DNA of 64,000 nucleotides. Source: CAWDCV01 sp963728125 (lineage in GTDB: Bacteria; Actinomycetota; Actinomycetes; CAWDCV01). Under the pieces are notes generated by a model that was not told the DNA's origin, did no database searches, and saw only the letters and a program-made list of their open reading frames with translations. The stretch spans positions 124,001 to 188,000 of the forward strand of contig CAVSIZ010000001.1 of NCBI GenBank assembly GCA_963728125.1, read 5' to 3'. Below are positions 24,637-32,209 of this stretch, piece by piece; within the stretch, counting starts at the first letter, position 1; each line of letters begins with the position of its first letter. The position numbers and the translations under genes were made by a program.

Positions 24637-25799
24637 CGCCGGAGGAGTTGCCCGCCGTGGCGGCGCTCGCAGCCACGCTCCCGCCGTACGACGAGAACGC
24701 AGTGCTCGCGCTGACCGATCAGCTTCGCGCGCGGGCGTACTCGGCAGACGTCATCGCCGCGGCACTGACCCAGAGCCGGCTGCGCGCTCGGGCGACGACC
24801 AAGTTCGGGATAGCCGCGGATCGTCTGCTGTTCACGACCGACGGGCTCGAGCAGGCCACCCGACCGATTGTGGCCGCGCATCGGTTACGCCGGTTTCTCG
24901 AGCTGGCCCCCGCTCGGGTGGCAGACCTGTGCTGCGGTATCGGCGCCGACACGTGGGCCTTCGCCGACGCGGACATCGACGTCCTGGCCGTAGAGCGCGA
25001 CCCGCTGACAGCAGCCATAGCCGCTGAGAACGCCGTTGCGCTGCACCTCACCGAGCGGGTGGAAGTGCGTCGCGCCGACGCGACTTCGGTCGATGTCGTC
25101 GCCGCTGGCTGCAACGCCGCGTTCATCGATCCTGCGCGGCGTACTGAACGTGCTCGCGTCTTCGATCCAACCGGCTACTCACCGCCGCTGTCATTCGTGA
25201 CGGAGCTCGCGACCCGGCTGCCGACCGCCGCCAAGGTGGCCCCCGGCCTACCGCACTCCTTCATCCCCGATGGCGCCGAAGCCGAGTGGGTGTCGGTCGA
25301 CGGCGATGTCGTCGAGACGACGCTGTGGTACGGCGCGCTGCGATCCTCGGCCGCTCGTCGCGCCACAGTGTTGCCCGCCGGCAAGACGTTGGTCGCGGAT
25401 TCCTCGACGTCGCCGCCCGAGGTCGGCCCGGTCCGCCGCTGGCTGTACGAGCCCGATGGTGCAGTGCTTCGCGCGGGGCTCGTAGCGAACGTGGCCGCAA
25501 TCGTCGACGGTTCGCTGCTCGACGCGTCCATCGCCTACGTCACCTCTGACACGCTGCTTGCTACCCCGTTCGCGACGGCCTACGAGGTACGCGACGTGCT
25601 GCCGTTCTCCGTCAAGCGACTGCAGGCCTACGCGCGACAGCATCGGATCGGCGTGCTGGACGTGAAGAAGCGCGGCACGGCAGTGACGCCGGAGAGCCTG
25701 CGTGCACAGCTGCAGCTGCACGGACCAGGCCGGGCAACAGTCGTACTGACGCGGCTAGCCGGGAAGCAGGTTGCGATCGTCGTCGAACGGATCAACTGA
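24633..25799 (+). CDS. class I methyltransferase with THUMP-like C-terminal domain
   Basis: A 388-residue protein. A helical N-terminal part (LTDQLRARAYSADVIAAALTQSRLRARATTKFG) precedes a methyltransferase core with ADLCCGIGADTWAFA, DVLAVERDPLTAAIAAENA and NAAFIDPARRTERARVFDP (an NPPY-like catalytic position reading DPARR). The C-terminal ~100 residues, with FSVKRLQAYARQHRIGVLDVKKRG and ATVVLTRLAGKQVAIV, are the THUMP-like domain of this actinobacterial family. RNA methylation is suspected from the domain, but no substrate is established. Starts at GTG 24633, coupled to the preceding methyltransferase. Confidence 0.83.
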   Translation: MTPEELPAVAALAATLPPYDENAVLALTDQLRARAYSADVIAAALTQSRLRARATTKFGIAADRLLFTTDGLEQATRPIVAAHRLRRFLELAPARVADLCCGIGADTWAFADADIDVLAVERDPLTAAIAAENAVALHLTERVEVRRADATSVDVVAAGCNAAFIDPARRTERARVFDPTGYSPPLSFVTELATRLPTAAKVAPGLPHSFIPDGAEAEWVSVDGDVVETTLWYGALRSSAARRATVLPAGKTLVADSSTSPPEVGPVRRWLYEPDGAVLRAGLVANVAAIVDGSLLDASIAYVTSDTLLATPFATAYEVRDVLPFSVKRLQAYARQHRIGVLDVKKRGTAVTPESLRAQLQLHGPGRATVVLTRLAGKQVAIVVERIN

Positions 25800-25805
25800 G
25801 TCACT

Positions 25806-25860
25806 AGCTGGTTCCGCGCGTACGCCGCGCTCGACGTGTCGTGTACGCAGGGAACCAGCT
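25806..25860. terminator. hairpin after the THUMP-like methyltransferase
   Basis: Arms AGCTGGTTCC (25806-25815) and GGAACCAGCT (25851-25860) are perfect complements. Inside, GCGTAC and GTACGC can pair further. It lies seven bases after the stop codon, ahead of the convergent nucleoside hydrolase gene (stop 25875), so it fits a terminator serving both. Confidence 0.75.
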
Positions 25861-25874
25861 GGCGAAGGGCGACG

Positions 25875-26597
25875 CTAACTCGCAAAGGCCGCCAGAAGAC
25901 TCGACGCCCATGCTCCTGGATCTGGGTCGCCAACGCTGCCCATCAAGAGCGCCGCGACGGCAACGGCATCGCCGATGCTGCCGCTCGCTCCCCCGCCGCG
26001 CTGGACCTGATGGCGAAGCAGCCGCCCGGCGAGCGATGCCGCTCGATCTGTCGAGTGCGCAAGCTGTTCGGCGTCATTACGCGACACTCGTGCCTGCTCC
26101 CAGACGCTTCGCTCGTACACGACCGCCGGAGGGCCAGATCCGACGACAGCATCGAAGGCGACGGGATCGTGATCTCGGTTGAAGCCAGCCACCGCGGCGA
26201 TCTCGGCGACGCACGGCCATAGCGCTGTCGTCAGGTCGGTGCACGGTGCCAGCGACAGCAATGTGTACGGCTCATCGAGATCGAGGACCTCGGCGATGCT
26301 GAGCGTCGACGGACGGCGTGTCGACGCGGGGAGGCCCAGGTCGGCCATGCCATCGGCTCCATGGACGCTGCGTCCGCCGGGACCGGGTGCCGTTCCACGC
26401 CCCAGCGGAATGTCTTCGGCATTGGCCGCATCGAGGACGCGCAACGTGTTCGCGATGACCTGGTCGACTTCGACATTGCCTGCTACGCAGGCGATTGCGC
26501 GCAGGCGGAGGGGTGGTGAGCGCAGGGCAAGGAGCAGGGCGAGCGCATCGTCGACTCCGGTGTCGACCACCATTGCGACGTCGATCGGCGGGCTCAC
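25875..26597 (-). CDS. nucleoside hydrolase (IUNH family), short form
   Basis: A 240-residue protein related to inosine-uridine preferring nucleoside hydrolases. The N-terminal calcium-binding pattern is VVDTGVDDALALLLAL (family: DTDxGxDDAxAL), followed by ACVAGNVEVDQVIANTLRVLDAAN, and YTLLSLAPCTDLTTAL in the middle. The family usually has 300 or more residues. Here the end is short and the C-terminal active-site His/Asp region is not clear, so activity is uncertain. Start GTG 26597. Just upstream lies the stub of a DedA-like gene (26613-26711), which suggests a deletion at the junction. Confidence 0.68.
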   Translation of the reverse strand: MSPPIDVAMVVDTGVDDALALLLALRSPPLRLRAIACVAGNVEVDQVIANTLRVLDAANAEDIPLGRGTAPGPGGRSVHGADGMADLGLPASTRRPSTLSIAEVLDLDEPYTLLSLAPCTDLTTALWPCVAEIAAVAGFNRDHDPVAFDAVVGSGPPAVVYERSVWEQARVSRNDAEQLAHSTDRAASLAGRLLRHQVQRGGGASGSIGDAVAVAALLMGSVGDPDPGAWASSLLAAFAS

Positions 26598-26612
26598 GGC
26601 GGTGTCGCCGCC

Positions 26613-26711
26613 CTACGCCGCCGCAGCAAACACAGCTCCGACTCCGAGATAGCCCCAGTCCTCGACGTACGGCTGAATGTCGCCCAGGACGCCGGGCAGG
26701 GAATCGGCCAC
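26613..26711 (-). pseudogene. N-terminal stub of a DedA-like membrane protein
   Basis: A 32-codon frame from GTG 26711 reads VADSLPGVLGDIQPYV then EDWGYLGVGAVF and stops in an Ala run. The pattern resembles the opening of DedA/SNARE-associated membrane proteins (short helix, then YGYLxVxxVxFxExxGVPxPGE), but the sequence breaks off exactly where the FxE-GVPxPGE motif should follow. It lies between tsaD and the short nucleoside hydrolase. I read it as a truncated remnant; it could also be chance because it is short. Confidence 0.4.
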
Positions 26712-26719
26712 GCGCAGGA

Positions 26720-27760
26720 CTATCGCAGCACGACGTCCGTGACCGGCAAGGACGAGTCGGCGGGCAGGTCGAGGGCGGACGGCTTCCGGTTCCGCGCCAC
26801 GAGTTCGGCGCCGAGGGCCGCGATCATCGCCCCGTTGTCCGTGCACAGCCCTGGCCGCGGAACGCGCAGTCGCACGTTCGCCGCCGAGCACCGCTCCTCG
26901 GCCAGTGCACGCAGCCGGCTGTTGGCTGCGACACCGCCGCCGATGAGCAGCGTGTCGATTCCCTGATCGCGGCAGGCACGCACCGCCTTTGCCGTGAGCA
27001 CGTCGACGACGGCCTCCTGGAAGCTCGCGGCGACGTCGACCACCGGTACTGGCTCACCGTCACGACGTCGCCGTTCGACCCAGCGCGCCACCGCTGTCTT
27101 GAGGCCAGAGAACGAGAAGTCGTACGGCGCGTCGTGCGGACCGGTGAGGCCGCGCGGGAATGCGATCGCCGAAGCATCGCCGTCGCGCGCAGCACGATCG
27201 ATCGGCGGACCACCGGGGAACGGCATCCCGAGTAGCCGAGCGATCTTGTCGAATGCTTCCCCTGCAGCATCGTCGACGGTCGCGCCCAGCGGCTCGACGT
27301 CCGCGGTCACGTCTCGTACCAGCAGCAGCGAAGAATGTCCGCCGGAGACCAGGAGTGCCATGCATGGCTCGGGCAGCGGACCATGTTCGAGCTGGTCGAC
27401 TGCAACATGCCCGGCGAGATGGTTCACTCCATAGATCGGCTTGTCTAGCGCCAGTGCGTACGACTTGGCAGCGGCAACACCGACCAGCAGCGCACCGGTC
27501 AGACCGGGACCGGCAGTGACGGCGACGGCATCGACATCCCGAAGCTTGACACCGGCAGTGTCAAGCGCTCGCTCGACCGTCGGCACCATGGCCTCGAGAT
27601 GTGCGCGGCTTGCCACCTCGGGAACGACACCGCCAAAACGTGCATGCTGGTCGACACTTGAGGCGACGGCATCCGCGAGCAGCGTCGTACCGCGCACGAG
27701 TCCGACGCCGGTTTCGTCGCAGGACGTTTCGATGCCGAGGACGAGTGGCTCGTCGCTCAT
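26720..27760 (-). CDS. tsaD: tRNA N6-adenosine threonylcarbamoyltransferase
   Basis: A 346-residue ASKHA-fold enzyme that transfers the threonylcarbamoyl group to A37 of ANN-reading tRNAs, working with TsaB and TsaE. It shows VLGIETSCDETGVG, the metal-binding His pair in NHLAGHVAV and the upstream SRAHLEAMVP, LLVSGGHSSLLLV, AAGEAFDKIARLLGMPFPGGP and LLIGGGVAANSRLR. ATG 27760 overlaps the rimI stop by four bases. The set tsaB-rimI-tsaD is contiguous on the minus strand. Confidence 0.96.
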   Translation of the reverse strand: MSDEPLVLGIETSCDETGVGLVRGTTLLADAVASSVDQHARFGGVVPEVASRAHLEAMVPTVERALDTAGVKLRDVDAVAVTAGPGLTGALLVGVAAAKSYALALDKPIYGVNHLAGHVAVDQLEHGPLPEPCMALLVSGGHSSLLLVRDVTADVEPLGATVDDAAGEAFDKIARLLGMPFPGGPPIDRAARDGDASAIAFPRGLTGPHDAPYDFSFSGLKTAVARWVERRRRDGEPVPVVDVAASFQEAVVDVLTAKAVRACRDQGIDTLLIGGGVAANSRLRALAEERCSAANVRLRVPRPGLCTDNGAMIAALGAELVARNRKPSALDLPADSSLPVTDVVLR

Positions 27761-28206
27761 GGCCGAACCCGCATCACGAGAGCATCGGTGCCGCTCGGCT
27801 GGTAGTAGCCGCGTCGGCGAGTAATCACGCTGAAACCAGCGCGTTCGTACAGCGATTGCGCGGCGGGGTTGTCAGCGCGCACCTCGAGGAACACGTCGCG
27901 CACACGCCGTCGGCGAGCCTCGTGGAGGAGCTCATCCAGGAGGCGTCTGCCGAGGCCACTGCCTTGACGATCCGCACGTACACCGAGGGTCTGAACGTCT
28001 CCCTGGTCTGCCGAGGCTGCCATTCCGGCATAGCCGACGACCTCACCCGCATCATCGGCGACGACGTAGTGACGCGTCTCCGGTACGCCGGCAAGCTCCG
28101 ACCAGAACGTCCGTGCAGACCACGCATCGTCGGAGAAGAGTGCCTGTTCGGTCGGGAGCAACGCCTCGATGTCCCACCAGCGCATCCGCCGAATCGTCGC
28201 CGTCAT
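27757..28206 (-). CDS. rimI: ribosomal-protein-alanine N-acetyltransferase RimI
   Basis: A 149-residue GNAT acetyltransferase, expected to acetylate the N-terminal Ala of S18 (and other N-termini in actinomycetes). The acetyl-CoA site is VQTLGVRADRQGSGLGRRLLDELL, followed by VFLEVRADNPAAQSLYERAGFSVITRRRGYY, the RimI-typical ending with the catalytic Glu and Tyr. Start ATG 28206 lies within the tsaB stop (ATGA overlap), and its own stop overlaps tsaD, so the three genes are translationally coupled. Confidence 0.93.
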   Translation of the reverse strand: MTATIRRMRWWDIEALLPTEQALFSDDAWSARTFWSELAGVPETRHYVVADDAGEVVGYAGMAASADQGDVQTLGVRADRQGSGLGRRLLDELLHEARRRRVRDVFLEVRADNPAAQSLYERAGFSVITRRRGYYQPSGTDALVMRVRP

Positions 28207-28832
28207 CGCGCCATCACCGACTTCGACGCGGCCGGCTCGACGGCGTCGGGACGGCGCAGGTACAGCGGCTCTGGCGGCAATGCAGGGACACCGCTCACGG
28301 CAAGGCGCGCGAGGGCCGCAGCACTCGGATCGATCGGATCTGCCACCTCGACGAAGACGTCCGGGTAGAGCTGACCACCGCGTCCCACCACCGCGCCGGT
28401 CCACCCGATCGCGGACGGCTTGTCGACGTGTGGACCATCCAGTCGCTGCGTGCCGCGGTAGCGCGCCCAGTAGACCTCACGCCGTCGAGCATCGGTCGCG
28501 ACCAGGAAGTCGTCGCTGCGCTTCGCCTGCCACGCGAGCACGTCCAGCGTGCAGTAACCACGTACGGACGCGCCCACCGCCTCGCCGAGAGTCCGTGCCG
28601 TCACGATGCCGACGCGAAGACCGGTGAACGGTCCTGGGCCGACGCCGACGGCAATGTCGGTGATGTCACGCGGCGTCGCATTTGCGGTGCGCAGAACGCG
28701 TTCGATACCTGGGGCGAGCAGCTCACCGTGCCGACGCGGATCGACAGCCGTGTACTCGGCGATCACGTCATCGCCGTCGTGCAACGCGACGGTGACCGCC
28801 GGGGTCGCGGTATCGAGCGCGAGCAGGAGCAC
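28203..28832 (-). CDS. tsaB: t6A biosynthesis dimerisation factor TsaB
   Basis: A 209-residue ASKHA-fold partner of TsaD. It has LLLALDTATPAVTVALHDG, HGELLAPGIERVL and the conserved VGVGPGPFTGLRVGIVTARTLGEA, then RRREVYWARY. It lacks the metal ligands of TsaD, as expected. Start GTG 28832 gives the family length; a longer in-frame reading upstream has no homology. It is the first gene of the tsaB-rimI-tsaD unit and divergent (57 bp) from the acyl-CoA ligase. Confidence 0.93.
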   Translation of the reverse strand: MLLLALDTATPAVTVALHDGDDVIAEYTAVDPRRHGELLAPGIERVLRTANATPRDITDIAVGVGPGPFTGLRVGIVTARTLGEAVGASVRGYCTLDVLAWQAKRSDDFLVATDARRREVYWARYRGTQRLDGPHVDKPSAIGWTGAVVGRGGQLYPDVFVEVADPIDPSAAALARLAVSGVPALPPEPLYLRRPDAVEPAASKSVMAR

Positions 28833-28889
28833 GCCGGCCAGGGTAGAGGCAGAATGCCTCTGCAAAGCCAACGATCCGCTGGAGGCACC

Positions 28890-30440
28890 GTGGCCACGCT
28901 GTCGATCGCCGCCATCCTGGCTGAGTCCGCGCAGCGCTACCCCGATCGGGTGGCGGTCGTGCTGGGACCGCAGAAGGTCACCTACGAGGAGCTGTGGCGC
29001 GAGGTGCGCCTCTACGCCACCGTGCTGCGCGATCGCGGGATCGGTCCGGGCGACCGGGTCGCGCTTCTCATCCCGAACGTGCCCGACTTTCCCCGCTTCT
29101 ACTACGCCGTGCTGTCTCTCGGCGCAGTCGTGGTCCCCGTGCACGCGCTGCTCAGGCCGGAGGAGATCGAGTACGTGCTGCGTGACTCTGGCGCTTCGCT
29201 GCTGTGCGCGGCCGGACCGCTGGTCGAGGCTGGCGCCAAGGGCGCCGAGATGGCGGCCGTACCGCTGCTGACGTCGATGCTGCCGGAGGCACTTCCCGGT
29301 ATCGAACGCATCGAAGACCTCGCTGCCCGTGCGGAACCCATCTCCTCATACGTCCCACTCGATCCGGACACCGACGCGGTGATCCTCTACACCAGCGGGA
29401 CGACCGGTCAGCCGAAGGGTGCGGTGCTGTCGCACCTCAGCCTGACGATGAACGCCCACCTGTCGGCGACCGACGTCATCAGCATGCGGCCGGGTGAGGA
29501 AGTGATCCTCGGCTGTCTGCCGCTGTTCCACACGTTCGGTCAAACGTGCGCGATGAACGCCGGTTTCCGCGGTGGCGCCACGCTCGTCCTGATGCCGCGC
29601 TTCGACGGAGCGCAAGCCCTGGAGCTGATGGCGGAGCACGACGTCACGATCTTCGAGGGCGTGCCGACGATGTATCTCGGCCTGCTCGACGCGGTGGCGC
29701 GCGGCGGAAAACCCGTGCCGCTGCGGACGGCTTGCTCAGGTGGTGCTCCCATCCCAGTGGCGGTCATCGACAAGTTCACCGAGGTGTTCGATGCCGACAT
29801 CTACGAGGGGTACGGCCTGTCGGAAACCGCGCCCGTAGCGACGTTCAACCAGCCGGTCTACGGCCGCAAGCCCGGCACGGTCGGCCGAGCCATCTGGGGC
29901 GTCGACGTCGAGATCGCGCGCGCGGACGTCGAGGGCGCGATCGAGCTGCTGCCAGTCGGCGAGCTCGGCGAAGTCGTCATCCGCGGGCACAACATCATGA
30001 CCGGCTATCTGAACAATCCGGAGGCCACTGCGGAGGCCATCGTCGACGGCTGGTTCCGATCGGGCGACCTCGGCACCAAGGACGAGGACGGTTTCGTGAC
30101 GATCGTCGACCGCAAGAAGGACATGGTGCTGCGCGGCGGCTTCAACGTCTATCCGCGCGAGGTCGAGGAGATCCTCGCTCGTCATCCCGCCGTCGCACAG
30201 GTCGCGGTCATCGGGCTGCCCGATCCGACGTACGGCGAGGAGGTGTGCGCCGTGATCAAGCTGGCCGACGACGGCTCCGGACGTCCGGTGACCGAGGTGA
30301 CCGACGAGGTGATCGCTTGGTCCCGCGAACACCTCGCCGGCCACAAGTACCCGCGCATCGTCAAGGTCGTCGAGGAGTTCCCACTCGGCCCGTCGGGCAA
30401 GGTCCTCAAACGCGAACTGGTTGCTCGCTACCGCTCCTGA
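28890..30440 (+). CDS. AMP-forming acyl-CoA ligase
   Basis: A 516-residue ANL-superfamily enzyme: activates a carboxylic acid with ATP and transfers it to CoA. Core motifs: ILYTSGTTGQPKGAVLSH (P-loop), YEGYGLSETAPVATFN (A5), GWFRSGDLGTKDEDGFVTIVDRKKDMVLRGGFNVYPREVEE (A7-A8) and GPSGKVLKREL with the catalytic Lys. The pattern fits long-chain fatty acid-CoA ligases. The start is GTG 28890 with GGAGG four bases upstream. In M. tuberculosis, tsaB and tsaE are adjacent; here this gene and the following repeat-flanked unit separate them. Confidence 0.9.
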   Translation: MATLSIAAILAESAQRYPDRVAVVLGPQKVTYEELWREVRLYATVLRDRGIGPGDRVALLIPNVPDFPRFYYAVLSLGAVVVPVHALLRPEEIEYVLRDSGASLLCAAGPLVEAGAKGAEMAAVPLLTSMLPEALPGIERIEDLAARAEPISSYVPLDPDTDAVILYTSGTTGQPKGAVLSHLSLTMNAHLSATDVISMRPGEEVILGCLPLFHTFGQTCAMNAGFRGGATLVLMPRFDGAQALELMAEHDVTIFEGVPTMYLGLLDAVARGGKPVPLRTACSGGAPIPVAVIDKFTEVFDADIYEGYGLSETAPVATFNQPVYGRKPGTVGRAIWGVDVEIARADVEGAIELLPVGELGEVVIRGHNIMTGYLNNPEATAEAIVDGWFRSGDLGTKDEDGFVTIVDRKKDMVLRGGFNVYPREVEEILARHPAVAQVAVIGLPDPTYGEEVCAVIKLADDGSGRPVTEVTDEVIAWSREHLAGHKYPRIVKVVEEFPLGPSGKVLKRELVARYRS

Positions 30441-30502
30441 TCGGCATGCGCCGGTGCAGCAGCGCGGGCGGTCGCCGGCGGTTACCGTCGCAACGCCCCT
30501 TC

Positions 30503-30570
30503 CGCAAGGATCATGGGGCTACGTCAACGACACGCCGATGAGGGATGCACGTAAGCCCATGATCCTTCCG
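30503..30570 (-). repeat. palindromic repeat family 1, copy B (left end of the nuclease unit)
   Basis: A 68-bp element with arms CGCAAGGATCATGGG (30503-30517) and CCCATGATCCTTCCG (30556-30570). The conserved box GGCGTGTCG lies on the minus strand at 30528-30536, so this copy is inverted relative to copy C at 31674. It belongs to the GGATC-type subfamily shared only with copy C. Confidence 0.85.
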
Positions 30571-30675
30571 GGATGGCGCGGCAGGTTCGGCGGACGTCGC
30601 AATCCACAGGCGGATGTCGTCCACAGATTGTGATTGAGCACGCGAGCGATAGCCGCTGGCCATCACCGTCAACGG

Positions 30676-31659
30676 ATGAACTCGCGGTCAGCTGCTCGCA
30701 TCGTGGCTGTGGCCTCGGGGCAACACGGTGTTGTATCTCGGCGCGACGCCTTGCGCTGCGGCCTCGAGGACGATGACGTCCGCGCGCTACGACGCCACCG
30801 ACAATGGCGGCGGCTGTTCCGAGACACGTATCTCGTCGATGCCGACCTCGTAGGCGACGTTCCCCGAAGTGCCTGGCTCAGCGCTGCTCTCTTGACGCAC
30901 GGTCCGCGAGCCTGCTTGGTCGGGCCGACGGCAGCAGAGCTTCATGGTCTGCAAGGGATGCCACGCGACGACCCGACGATATGGGTTGGGCTGCTACCCA
31001 ACACGTCTCGGCTGAAGCGACGAGCCGCGAACGACAACGACGCAGCGGCCGCCGGCGCTGGCACGCCCAGCCGCCTCGTCGTTCGGCAACTCGTTGTCAC
31101 CCCGGACGAGCTGACCGTGGTAAATCGCCTTCTGGCAACGGTTGCTTGGCGCTCACTTGCGGACACAGCACTGAGGCTCGATCGAGCTCACGCGCTGTCC
31201 ATGCTCGACTCCGCGCTCAACGTCGGCAAGGTAACGCCGGACGACATGACCCGCGTCATCGAGGTGTCAGCCGGTCGACGCGGCGTCCAACGGTTACGCA
31301 CGCTGCTCCCATTGGCCGACGGCCGAGCACAGTCTCCGCTTGAGACCCGTATCCGGCTGGCCTGCATCGATGGTGGCGTACCGCCTGATGACCTGCAGTA
31401 CGCAGTGCGTGATCGCTGGGGACAGCTGCTGGGCATTGCGGACATGGCGTGGTGGCGAGGTCGAAGCCGACCACTCGTCGTCGAAGCCGATGGGGTCGAC
31501 GCCCATTCGCAACCCACAGCGCTGTTTCGTGATCGTCAACGAGCTAACGACTTCACTCTGGCGGATGTGGACGTGATCCGATTCACCTGGTCGGATTCCC
31601 ATCGCCCTACCTATGTGGCCGGCGTCGTGCGACGGGGGCTGCTGCGCGACACCGCCTGA
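30676..31659 (+). CDS. AbiEi-like N-terminal domain plus DUF559/Vsr-like nuclease domain protein
   Basis: A 327-residue protein. The first ~95 residues (GVVSRRDALRCGLEDDDVRALRRHRQW, then DTYLVD and ACLVGPTAAELHGL) resemble the winged-helix AbiEi-type antitoxin domain. The C-terminus has ETRIRLACIDGGVP, then Asp256 (IADMAWW), Glu270-x-Asp272 in LVVEADGVDAHSQ, and FRDRQRANDFTLADVDVIRFTWSD. This is the DUF559/Vsr-like PD-(D/E)XK pattern. Start ATG 30676. Proteins like this occur in many scattered copies in actinomycetes, with no assigned function. It is flanked by inverted palindromic repeats B and C. A broken relative lies at 48688-49627. Confidence 0.75.
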   Translation: MNSRSAARIVAVASGQHGVVSRRDALRCGLEDDDVRALRRHRQWRRLFRDTYLVDADLVGDVPRSAWLSAALLTHGPRACLVGPTAAELHGLQGMPRDDPTIWVGLLPNTSRLKRRAANDNDAAAAGAGTPSRLVVRQLVVTPDELTVVNRLLATVAWRSLADTALRLDRAHALSMLDSALNVGKVTPDDMTRVIEVSAGRRGVQRLRTLLPLADGRAQSPLETRIRLACIDGGVPPDDLQYAVRDRWGQLLGIADMAWWRGRSRPLVVEADGVDAHSQPTALFRDRQRANDFTLADVDVIRFTWSDSHRPTYVAGVVRRGLLRDTA

Positions 31660-31673
31660 TCGGCTCCACCACT

Positions 31674-31742
31674 CCAAAGGATCATGGGCTTCCGTCAGGT
31701 CGATACCGGCGTGTCGTTGTCGCTAGCCCATGATCCTTTCGG
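31674..31742 (+). repeat. palindromic repeat family 1, copy C (right end of the nuclease unit; overlaps tsaE)
   Basis: A 69-bp element with arms CCAAAGGATCATGGG (31674-31688) and CCCATGATCCTTTCGG (31727-31742), and the box GGCGTGTCG at 31708-31716 near the right arm. It lies 14 bp after the nuclease-like gene. On the minus strand it supplies the last ~19 codons and the stop of tsaE. Confidence 0.85.
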
Positions 31743-32209
31743 TCGGGGTGTGAGGTGGGGGCGGCGGCGGGGGCGGCGGTCCAGCGGGGGCCGATGCCGC
31801 GGACGGTGACGGTGCGCGTCTCGTCGTCGGACGGGCGGGTGAGCGTGACCTCGAGGCGGTCGTCGGCGAGGCCCTCGACCAGGCCGGTCCCCCACTCGAC
31901 GACCGTCACCGAATCCGAGAGCGACGCCTCGAGGTCCAGGTCCGCGACCTCGGCCAGCGAGCCCAGCCGGTAGGCGTCGACGTGCACCAGCGGCACCGGA
32001 CCTGGATGGACGCGCGCGATCACGAAGGTCGGCGACGTCACCGGGCCCCGGACTCCGAGGCCGAGACCTATCCCCTGCGTCAGCGTCGTCTTGCCCGCGC
32101 CGAGCGAGCCGGCGAGCACGACCAGGTCGCCCGCGCGCAACAACCCCGCCAACCGGCGACCGAGCGCCCGCATCGCGTCGGCGTCAGGAACCTCCACGGC
32201 AAAGTTCAC
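31682..32209 (-). CDS. tsaE: t6A biosynthesis ATPase TsaE, with a repeat-derived C-terminus
   Basis: A 175-residue P-loop ATPase that works with TsaD-TsaB in making t6A. It has Walker A VVLAGSLGAGKTTLTQGI, VTSPTFVIARVHPG, HVDAYRLGSLAEVADLDLEA and VTVVEWGTGLVEGL, all as in the family. The last ~20 codons, from RKDHGLATTTRRYRP to the stop, are read through palindromic repeat copy C, so the natural stop was replaced by the repeat's TGA. Start GTG 32209 overlaps the UDG stop (GTGA). It heads away from tsaB-rimI-tsaD, from which it is separated by an inserted block. Confidence 0.92.
   Translation of the reverse strand: MNFAVEVPDADAMRALGRRLAGLLRAGDLVVLAGSLGAGKTTLTQGIGLGLGVRGPVTSPTFVIARVHPGPVPLVHVDAYRLGSLAEVADLDLEASLSDSVTVVEWGTGLVEGLADDRLEVTLTRPSDDETRTVTVRGIGPRWTAAPAAAPTSHPDRKDHGLATTTRRYRPDGSP

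Larger units (their letters stand above)
30503..31742. mobile_element. candidate mobile unit: palindromic terminal inverted repeats around an AbiEi/DUF559-like gene
   Basis: The outer 40 or so bases at both ends are inverted copies of each other: CCGCAAGGATCATGGG on the left and, read in from the right, CCGAAAGGATCATGGG, followed at both ends by CTA, CAACGACACGCCG and a diverging interior. Between them lies a single gene (30676-31659). The unit sits between two genes (acyl-CoA ligase and tsaE) in a region where related genomes have tsaB and tsaE side by side. No target duplication is obvious. That it moves is inference; the inverted ends and cargo are seen. Confidence 0.55.
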
